From an uncultured Eubacteriales bacterium (GTDB lineage: Bacteria > Bacillota > Clostridia > Oscillospirales > Acutalibacteraceae): a DNA stretch of 30,495 bases. The position numbers and the translations under genes were made by a program. Of this stretch, positions 25,549 through 30,495 are shown piece by piece. Each line of letters starts with the position of its first letter. Positions within the stretch are counted from its first letter, which is position 1. The notes below the pieces were generated by a model that was not told where the DNA came from, did not search any database, and was given only the letters and a program-made list of their open reading frames with translations. Location of the stretch: assembly GCA_948823415.1 (NCBI GenBank), contig CAQKRU010000009.1, forward strand, positions 1-30,495, in the 5' to 3' direction.

Positions 25549-25578
25549 AGCGTCTCTTTCAACAAGAGTCGCTTTTTT
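25549..25578. terminator. Bidirectional terminator between convergent genes
   Basis: AGCGTCTCTT (25549-25558) pairs with AAGAGTCGCT (25564-25573), one mismatch, flanked by A and T runs on both sides; serves the holin gene (plus) and the XRE gene (minus). Confidence 0.82.
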
Positions 25579-25592
25579 ATTGCCTTTAAAGA

Positions 25593-25916
25593 TCATTTAA
25601 GCTTGGCTATAATTTTTGCTATTTTTAATATTGCATCTACCTTTTCACTTGGAAGGGATTTAAGAACAAACAGAAAATCTTCTCTTAAGTAATCACTAGA
25701 TTCTAAAACTGTGCCGGCAATCAAATATTCAATTTTTTCATCTAAAATATTTGATATTTGGGCTAATCTTTGAAGATTAACTTTTACCTTCCCGCATTCT
25801 ATCTTGCTGAAGTACTCTGTTGACACCTTAATTTTTTCTGCCAAAGTTTCCTGTGTTAGAGAATTCTTTAATCGAGCTTTTCTTATTCTTTGGCCAATTA
25901 ATTTGTAATTTATCAT
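25593..25916 (-). CDS. XRE-family helix-turn-helix regulator
   Basis: 107 residues. ATG 25916 is chosen over 25949 because AAGGGTGATATT lies directly before it. Residues 5-63 form a Cro/C1-type HTH: IGQRIRKARLKNSLTQETLA, then STEYFSKIECGKVKVNLQRL, then AQISNILD. The C-terminal 40 residues are helical (DFLFVLKSLPSEKVDAILKI), as in many short phage-like or SinR-like regulators. It starts 29 bases after the stop of the secreted ART-like gene on the same strand, so they are probably co-transcribed. A role in controlling that gene is an inference. Confidence 0.85.
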   Translation of the reverse strand: MINYKLIGQRIRKARLKNSLTQETLAEKIKVSTEYFSKIECGKVKVNLQRLAQISNILDEKIEYLIAGTVLESSDYLREDFLFVLKSLPSEKVDAILKIAKIIAKLK

Positions 25917-25945
25917 AATATCACCCTTGCGACAATATGCAATTT

Positions 25946-26890
25946 TCAATCTTTTAAAATGCTTAAAATTTGAGGGTTAACAATTAAATATTCTTCCTCT
26001 TTGAAATTAACAAAATCTCTTAAATAATCAATAGTGTGTAAAACATCGAATCCTAAAAGTGTTGTAAGTAGCCCAGAGTTATAAAACAAAGCTGCTTTGT
26101 TCGTCTTAAAAAATATCTTTCGAGAAGGTTTTAATTTTTGATATTCAGGGTCTTTTTCTACCTTAGCGATTACTTCATTCAAGAAATCCTCTTCTTGTGC
26201 TGAATTATCTTTATCTGATAAATGATTTAGCATTTCATCATATTTTTTGTTTATTTCTTTTTTAAATGCTTCATCAAGATAATCCTTTAAACTGTCATAA
26301 ATGTAATCGTATCTATCCTTAGAAACAAATTCGCCAAATTCTTCTTTATGGTTGTTGCAAATTATTTCTTTTAATTTTTCTAAATATTCATTTTCTAGAA
26401 TCTTTACTTCTGTTTTAGGCATTAGCATTTTTATAATTGTTCCAAAATCGGTTGTGTCAGAAAAAGATTTAGCACATTCTAAACAAGTTGTTGTATAAAT
26501 CCCTGTTCCTCTAACATTTTCAAAATTTAAAGGGAAATAAATCTTGCCACTTTTAAACTCATTAGCAAACTTTTTGTTGTCTACACCACGATATAAAATG
26601 GTACTATATTTTGATTCATTATCAAAATTCTTTTTATCCAAAATTTTTATATAATTTAAATTTTTTATCATCCACTCTGCACAAAATTTATCAAAGTTCT
26701 CAGGGGAAATATCTTCACATTCACTAAGAAAGCTTTTAATTTTTTTATATAATTCTTCAGCTTGTTTTTCAATTTTATTTTCCTCAGAATTTATGACAGT
26801 TTCTATGCTTAAATTAGAACTTGCATAAAAACCAGGCACAAATAACCCTAAAAACAATGCTGTTACTACCAATGGTCTAAATATTTCCAT
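25946..26890 (-). CDS. Secreted ADP-ribosyltransferase-like protein
   Basis: 314 residues. ATG 26890 with GAGGG upstream begins the signal peptide MEIFRPLVVTALFLGLFVPG; the in-frame ATG 41 codons earlier is unlikely. The pattern resembles the R-S-E class of mono-ADP-ribosyltransferases: ILYRGV (R101), then FKSGKIYFP, RGTGIYTTT (128-135, the S-T-S-like strand), AKSF (140-143), and GTIIKMLMPKTEVKIL. The C-terminal FDVLHTIDYLRDF then EEEYLIVNPQIL resembles the end of phage-associated and YRG-type ART domains (a GYD-x-x, then a Y-x-V-x-N-P). The catalytic Glu is not certain; E-E-E near the end is a candidate. These enzymes transfer ADP-ribose from NAD to a target. Being exported, it could act on a neighbour cell or a host. 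An XRE gene follows. Confidence 0.55.
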   Translation of the reverse strand: MEIFRPLVVTALFLGLFVPGFYASSNLSIETVINSEENKIEKQAEELYKKIKSFLSECEDISPENFDKFCAEWMIKNLNYIKILDKKNFDNESKYSTILYRGVDNKKFANEFKSGKIYFPLNFENVRGTGIYTTTCLECAKSFSDTTDFGTIIKMLMPKTEVKILENEYLEKLKEIICNNHKEEFGEFVSKDRYDYIYDSLKDYLDEAFKKEINKKYDEMLNHLSDKDNSAQEEDFLNEVIAKVEKDPEYQKLKPSRKIFFKTNKAALFYNSGLLTTLLGFDVLHTIDYLRDFVNFKEEEYLIVNPQILSILKD

Positions 26891-26933
26891 TCGATTTGCC
26901 CTCACGAAATAAGAAAATTTAATTAATTTGTAC

Positions 26934-26943
26934 ATTATACCAT
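26934..26943 (-). promoter_or_regulatory. Extended -10 promoter element of the ART-like gene
   Basis: On minus, TGGTATAAT (TG-n-TATAAT) lies about 44 bases before the ATG at 26890. No good -35 was found, as is usual with extended -10 promoters. Confidence 0.55.
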
Positions 26944-27143
26944 AAAAAATTTCTAAGATATTTCTAAAAAAGAAACTAAATAAAATTTTGTATACATTTA
27001 CATTTAAACACAAAATGTTTATTTTTTATGTTGAATTATCACACAAAACTCTTTTTGATATAAAACTGTTTTTGCTTCGACGATCAATAGATTACAGATT
27101 AGCTGGTATAATTTGAGTTTACTCTCAACTTTAAGTTTTCGCG

Positions 27144-27237
27144 GTCCAGCGGAACGCTGGTCGGTTAGGGGTTTCAAAGGGGAATCGAAATCCCCTTTGA
27201 ACGTTTTTGGTTACTTTTTTCGTTACAAAAAAGTGAC
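27144..27237 (+). repeat. Dispersed multi-hairpin repeat, intact copy B
   Basis: 94 bases able to fold into three successive hairpins: CCAGCG/CGCTGG with a 3-base loop; an 11-pair stem TTCAAAGGGGA/TCCCCTTTGAA with a 7-base loop; and GTTACTTTTTT/AAAAAAGTGAC with a 6-base loop. It lies in the same orientation as 23322-23420, so the two copies bracket the phage remnant and the ART-XRE pair. Confidence 0.88.
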
Positions 27238-27434
27238 TTAAAGTTAAAATTTTTAAAAATTAAGAATTAAGCAATTGAGAAAAATAATGTTTACTTAATG
27301 GATTGAATCGATTTAGAACTCCAAATTATATGAAGCTGTAAAAATTTATCAACTGATGATCAGATTTTTCTAAGCTAAGAGTACCGGATGCAGAAATAGC
27401 TTGCTTTAAAATATAAAACTTGAACAGGTAAATG
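27238..27434. other. Intergenic region
   Basis: AT-rich; no gene, RNA or clear terminator recognised between repeat B and the 3' end of the DUF2695-like gene. Confidence 0.4.
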
Positions 27435-28229
27435 CTAACTTGTTGACTTTTTCCACTTTACAATTTGTGTTTTTAAAATACCCAATGGTGCAACTATATT
27501 GTCACGAATTAATTCATACATACCATTTTCTGCAATTTTAATTGAACCATTAGTTTTTTTGTCTAAATAATAAGGGCTAAACAATTCTTCTTCACTCATT
27601 GTGTCAATCATAGTATAAATCTTCTCTACATTGTTGTCTAAAAAATCTTTTAACTTTTTCAAGGATAAGTGTGAATAAGTATCGGAACTCCATTGATGTA
27701 ATTCAGGAATTTGAGTCCAGTTAATCTGATCTAATGGAAACTTAGTTTCTAAAAAATTTTCTTTGCTATTTTCTAATTTTAATAATAAAGTAGTAACCCC
27801 AACCAAATAGGCAAGATTTTCCGCAGGCGTTTTGTCGATATTTTTGCGCTTAATATCTTTTGTATCCTCAGAAATATTGTGAAATTCAGCAATATATCTT
27901 TCGTAATATCTCTGTATCTCATCTTTTAGCGAGTCTTTGTTTTCATAGCAATACGTTTCATAGCAATTAAGTATTACTTCACAGTCACAAAACCCACCCA
28001 TTTCTTTAAGCTCTGTAATTATGTCCTCTATTTTGTTACAAGGCACATTTTCTTTCAGCCATTGTTCTGTGTAGCGCAAGGTTCCATCACATGAGAAATT
28101 TTCAATTTGCGTTTCTAAATAGCAAAATAGATTTTCAACTTCTGCTCTGCTGAGATTATATTTCTTTTTTTGACCATTTTTCCACTTGTTTAAAAGAGCT
28201 TTTTTCTCATTTTTTGATAACTCAGCCAT
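27435..28229 (-). CDS. DUF2695-like cytoplasmic protein with extra C-terminal region
   Basis: 264 residues. ATG 28229 has GGGGAGGG seven bases before; the frame continues 11 codons upstream without a site. Residues 20-95 resemble the DUF2695 pattern: LSRAEVENLFCYLE, CDGTLRYTEQWLKEN, and GGFCDCEVILNC with closely spaced cysteines. DUF2695 proteins are usually 80-110 residues, so about 170 further residues form a separate polar, helical part (LYRF-free, rich in K, E and L), not recognised. No signal peptide or membrane helix. Function of DUF2695 is unknown. Confidence 0.6.
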   Translation of the reverse strand: MAELSKNEKKALLNKWKNGQKKKYNLSRAEVENLFCYLETQIENFSCDGTLRYTEQWLKENVPCNKIEDIITELKEMGGFCDCEVILNCYETYCYENKDSLKDEIQRYYERYIAEFHNISEDTKDIKRKNIDKTPAENLAYLVGVTTLLLKLENSKENFLETKFPLDQINWTQIPELHQWSSDTYSHLSLKKLKDFLDNNVEKIYTMIDTMSEEELFSPYYLDKKTNGSIKIAENGMYELIRDNIVAPLGILKTQIVKWKKSTS

Positions 28230-28372
28230 ATTATAAGCCCTCCCCTTCAAAACTCGTATCATTATCTACTTTAAACTTATATTTCATCACAAAAATAAGC
28301 ATAAATCAAGTTTATTTCAAACGTTGAAGAATTGATAGGTACTCTTCTCAGAGACTTTTTAGGGGCGGATGT

Positions 28373-28735
28373 TTGAATAAAATTTTGTATAAGTTATCTG
28401 AAAAATATGAAGAAGAACAGTTCGAACTGAAAGCCCAGATAAAAAACATGAAAAAGATAGTCGCCGAAGAAAAGAAACATGAACTAAACGCAGATGGTTT
28501 CTTTCAAATTGCAAGAAAATATTCTGAAATAGAAAAATTAACACTCGATATCTTGCAGGAATTCATTGATAAAATTGTTGTTCATCATCGCAAAGAAATT
28601 ATGGGAGAAACCGTCCAGAAGATAGAAATTTATCACAAAATGATAGGACATATAGAAATTCCAAAAATGAAAAAGCTCGAAAAAGAAAGATATATAAAAA
28701 TTTTTAGCAGTCAACGAGCAGAACAAATAGCTTAA
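28373..28735 (+). pseudogene. 5'-truncated large serine recombinase (DUF4368 C-terminus)
   Basis: Only the last 120 residues of a large serine site-specific recombinase: YEEEQFELKAQIKNMKK, ADGFFQIARKYSEIEKLT, ILQEFIDKIVVHHRKEI and GETVQKIEIYHKMIG are typical of the coiled coil plus DUF4368 end of transposon (Tn4451-like) and phage integrases of clostridia. These proteins usually have 450-560 residues with a catalytic Ser near the N-terminus, which is missing here. The open frame begins at about 28328 with unrelated sequence. The TTG at 28373 is not a true start. It lies 64 bases from tRNA-Leu, a usual place for integrated elements. Confidence 0.8.
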
Positions 28736-28798
28736 AAGTAGTACTGATAAAAAAGTATCATTAAGAGGAAAACCAAGCCCCCTAATGGTACTCTAGAC

Positions 28799-28885
28799 TG
28801 GTACCGGTGGTGGGACTCGAACCCACACGATGTCGCCACCAACGGATTTTGAGTCCGTCACGTCTACCAATTCCATCACACCGGC
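28799..28885 (-). tRNA. tRNA-Leu (CAA)
   Basis: 87 bases including an encoded CCA (28799-28801 on minus). Acceptor GCCGGTG pairs with CACCGGT (first pair G-U), the D arm has GGAATTGGTAGAC, anticodon loop CTCAAAA in stem ACGGA/TCCGT, long variable arm, and T arm GTGGGTTCGAGTCCCAC. All as expected for leucine. Confidence 0.95.
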
Positions 28886-28970
28886 GCATTAAACCTTAAT
28901 ACTTACATTTAATTATACAGTTAATATCAGAAAAGATCAATACGTTTCTAAGATTTTTGCTTTAAATTTA

Positions 28971-29000
28971 TTGACTAGAATAAGTTTTGGATGATATAAT
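28971..29000 (+). promoter_or_regulatory. Promoter of tRNA-Thr
   Basis: TTGACT (28971-28976), 18-base spacer, TATAAT (28995-29000), ending 20 bases before the tRNA. Confidence 0.85.
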
Positions 29001-29020
29001 TAAGCTGTAATGGCAGATGC

Positions 29021-29096
29021 GCTGGAGTAACTCAGTTGGTAGAGTACATCACTCGTAATGATGAAGTCGAGAGTTCAAGTCTCTTCTCCAGCTCCA
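29021..29096 (+). tRNA. tRNA-Thr (CGT)
   Basis: 76 bases with encoded CCA. Acceptor GCTGGAG/CTCCAGC, D arm ACTC/GAGT with AGTTGGTA, anticodon loop CTCGTAA in stem CATCA/TGATG, T arm GAGAGTTCAAGTCTCTT. Anticodon CGT reads ACG. Confidence 0.95.
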
Positions 29097-29188
29097 CTTC
29101 AAAACCCGCGTGGTTGCTAGGTTTTACGAACATCATAGAAATTTTAGTTTGTGTAAAAAATAAGTTTTCTACGAATTTTTCGATAAAC

Positions 29189-29236
29189 AAAAAAGGATAC
29201 AGTTATTGATAAAACATAGCCTGTATCCTTTTTTAT
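29189..29236. terminator. Bidirectional Rho-independent terminator after tRNA-Thr
   Basis: 14-base arms AAAAAAGGATACAG (29189-29202) and CTGTATCCTTTTTT (29221-29234), loop of 18 bases. Confidence 0.88.
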
Positions 29237-29320
29237 TGTAAAATCATAACAACAACGGTTAAACGGTTTTTTTAGCTGCTACCACTTCTGGTTCTAGCCG
29301 TTTCTGTTGGCAAATTGGAT

Positions 29321-29550
29321 TAATCTGAGTTATTTGATAGAGATAGAACAGTAGTCACAAGGTATATAAAAAATATTTTTAGTGAAGCCGAACTTGAAGA
29401 AAAAAGCAATGTGCATTTTTTGCACTTTGCAAATTCAGATAAACCTGTAGCGCTATATAGCTTTAGATGTAATAATCTCAGTTGGATATAGAGTAAAATC
29501 TAAGCGCGGCGTAGAATTTCGCAAGTGGGCAAATGGTAGAAATCCCTCCC
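29321..29550 (+). pseudogene. RhuM-family protein remnant
   Basis: One frame reads SELFDRDRTVVTRYIKNIFS, then EKSNVHFLHFANSDKPVALY and stops; after a one-base shift near 29462 the next frame reads LDVIISVGYRVKSKRGVEFR followed by KWANG. Joined, this is the core of RhuM (virulence RhuM / Fic-associated) proteins: a helix-turn-helix, then Y-x-L-D-V-I-I-S-V-G-Y-R-V-x-S. The start is missing, preceded by a TAA, with WINL possibly from a further deletion, and the 3' end fades out after about 29550. RhuM genes often lie in mobile or defence islands. This is a broken copy. Confidence 0.75.
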
Positions 29551-29764
29551 CCTGCGCGGTGAACCGGCTTTTTGTTTTATAATTAACTTGACTTCGCTTA
29601 CGATTAGAGTTTAGATATGTGACACAGGAAAATTGAAAATAAAAATGTCATGGCAGACTGATATGCTACGAACATACCAGCCCTGCAAAAGGTACAACCC
29701 TACCCTTCACAATCGCAAAAGCGACGCCATAACTACTTAATTATATATTAAAGCTTATAGTTGC
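29551..29764 (+). other. Unusual compact intergenic block with a 31-codon ORF
   Basis: The ATG at 29645 opens a 31-codon frame MSWQTDMLRTYQPCKRYNPT and so on to TAA at 29740, but no ribosome binding site is apparent. Several small inverted repeats are nearby (TCGC-AAAA-GCGA at 29713-29724; TATG-CATA near 29662-29676). From general familiarity the block resembles a recurrent non-coding stretch in Lachnospiraceae and related genomes, but this could not be verified. It directly follows the RhuM remnant. Confidence 0.35.
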
Positions 29765-29771
29765 ACAAGAG

Positions 29772-29829
29772 ACGCATGTACGGGTACGAAAGGATGGTGA
29801 TTTTTCTGCCTTTGCATGCGTTTTTATAT
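29772..29829 (+). terminator. Terminator-like or attenuator hairpin in the leader of the last gene
   Basis: Outer stem ACGCATG (29772-29778) with CATGCGT (29815-29821) enclosing a second stem AAAGG (29789-29793) with CCTTT (29809-29813), followed by TTTTTATATTTT. It ends 23 bases before the AAGGAG of the next gene, so it may regulate that gene by termination, or end an earlier transcript. Confidence 0.45.
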
Positions 29830-29864
29830 TTTAAAATTCCTGAAAAAAATTAAGGAGTTTTAAC

Positions 29865-30495
29865 ATGAACATTTTTAAAGATGAGTCCGACGTGTATGGC
29901 AGGTATTTGCCTGGAATGATGCATACTGCAACAAAAAATTTTTTTGAAGTTTCAAGAAGGATAAAACAAAAACTTGGTAATAAGTCGTATAAGTTAGATG
30001 AATATTTGGAATTGATATTAAAAATAGTGAACATCCGGCTTGCAGCTGATGCAGCAGAAGACGGGCGCAAATATTTTAGTCAGCTTATGTCTTTATGCCG
30101 AGGTATTTTGGATTATAACCTAAATGTTAAGGAACACGAATTTTACCAAACAGCGAAAGAATTTATAATAAACCATAAATTTCCATACAAAGAAAACAAT
30201 ACGCTTTTAGAGCTTTATTGTGCGCTTCTTACGCCGCAGTTTGCTGACTTTGCTGTGAGAAAATTCACGGAAAATATTAAGCGGAGATTAAGACAAGAGA
30301 TCGACACAGTGTTGGTTTTTCAGTACAGCAAGTTGATAATTGATAAGCTCGGCGAAGAAGAGATGGTGGCTTTAAACAATGCGATCACAGACAGATTCAT
30401 AATCTCGTCAATAGTGAACTCATTTTTGCAGGCAATAACGAACGAATACTTATATTGCTTGCTACATCGAGACCCAGGGACATCAAAGCAAATAT
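29865..30495 (+). CDS. Unrecognised cytoplasmic protein, 5' part (runs off the window)
   Basis: ATG 29865 with TAAGGAGTTTTAAC before it opens a frame that stays open to the end of the window (210 codons). It starts MNIFKDESDVYGRYLPGMMH and goes on with AAEDGRKYFSQLMSLCRG and a mostly helical, charged sequence. No signal peptide, membrane helix, or familiar catalytic motif was seen in the visible part. A hairpin with T run just before it suggests leader control. Since the 3' part is not visible, the true length and family cannot be judged; the ribosome binding site and lack of stops support it as real. Confidence 0.75.
   Translation, partial: MNIFKDESDVYGRYLPGMMHTATKNFFEVSRRIKQKLGNKSYKLDEYLELILKIVNIRLAADAAEDGRKYFSQLMSLCRGILDYNLNVKEHEFYQTAKEFIINHKFPYKENNTLLELYCALLTPQFADFAVRKFTENIKRRLRQEIDTVLVFQYSKLIIDKLGEEEMVALNNAITDRFIISSIVNSFLQAITNEYLYCLLHRDPGTSKQI

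Noticed and set aside
25593..26890. Classical type II toxin-antitoxin pair (ART-like toxin plus XRE antitoxin).
   Set aside because: The ART-like protein has a signal peptide, so it is exported; cytoplasmic neutralisation by an XRE protein does not fit. Kept only as gene plus regulator.
1..30495. CRISPR arrays, rRNA genes and complete insertion sequences.
   Set aside because: No regularly spaced repeats, no rRNA landmarks and no transposase were seen anywhere.

Overview
The window looks like a chromosomal stretch of a low-GC, spore-lineage Bacillota, most likely a Clostridium-like (Oscillospirales or neighbouring) anaerobe. The grounds are the AT-rich base composition, strong AGGAGG-type ribosome binding sites, a SpoIIM-family gene, Gram-positive signal peptides, a sortase-like surface anchor, and phage genes of the clostridial siphovirus type. 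TAG is used as an ordinary stop (folP, holin), so the genetic code appears standard. Assignments rest on motif recognition by eye; no database search was possible.

Layout. 1-345 is the 3' end of ispE (isoprenoid precursor pathway). 548-3961 is a two-gene unit: a TrpX-type ABC substrate-binding protein and a large major-facilitator-type membrane protein with two extra N-terminal extracytoplasmic segments. 4150-6297 is an orphan 670-residue secreted protein with its own promoter and terminator, followed by a SpoIIM-like membrane protein (6373-7026) and about 670 bases of AT-rich, apparently gene-free DNA. 7694-15066 is all on the minus strand: a membrane-anchored DEDDh exonuclease, a small secreted protein, a truncated GT8 glycosyltransferase, an 847-residue GLUG-repeat surface protein, a frameshifted BspA-like leucine-rich-repeat fragment, and a secreted ankyrin-repeat protein built from an internal duplication. 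15112-16236 is degenerate DNA with an HNH endonuclease remnant. 16319-19067 is one MmeI-like (type IIL) restriction-modification gene inactivated by exactly two visible lesions.

19301-23300 holds an orphan secreted protein, the folate operon folE-folP-folB-folK, and another orphan secreted protein. 23322-27237 is a short island bracketed by two direct copies of a roughly 95-base multi-hairpin repeat. Inside it are the decayed end of a prophage (tail chaperone, a tape-measure gene joined to an XkdX-like tail, amidase with SPOR domain, intact holin) and, convergently, a secreted ADP-ribosyltransferase-like protein followed by an XRE regulator. The rest contains a DUF2695-like gene, a 5'-truncated serine recombinase, tRNA-Leu(CAA), tRNA-Thr(CGT), a RhuM-family remnant, an odd conserved-looking intergenic stretch, and the 5' part of an unrecognised gene that runs off the window.

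Taken together, housekeeping genes (ispE, fol operon, tRNAs) are separated by accessory DNA dominated by exported orphan proteins and by broken mobile or defence genes. The most notable leads are the secreted ART-like protein with its XRE partner, the sensor-MFS plus substrate-binding-protein pair, the repeat-bracketed island, and the membrane-anchored exonuclease.
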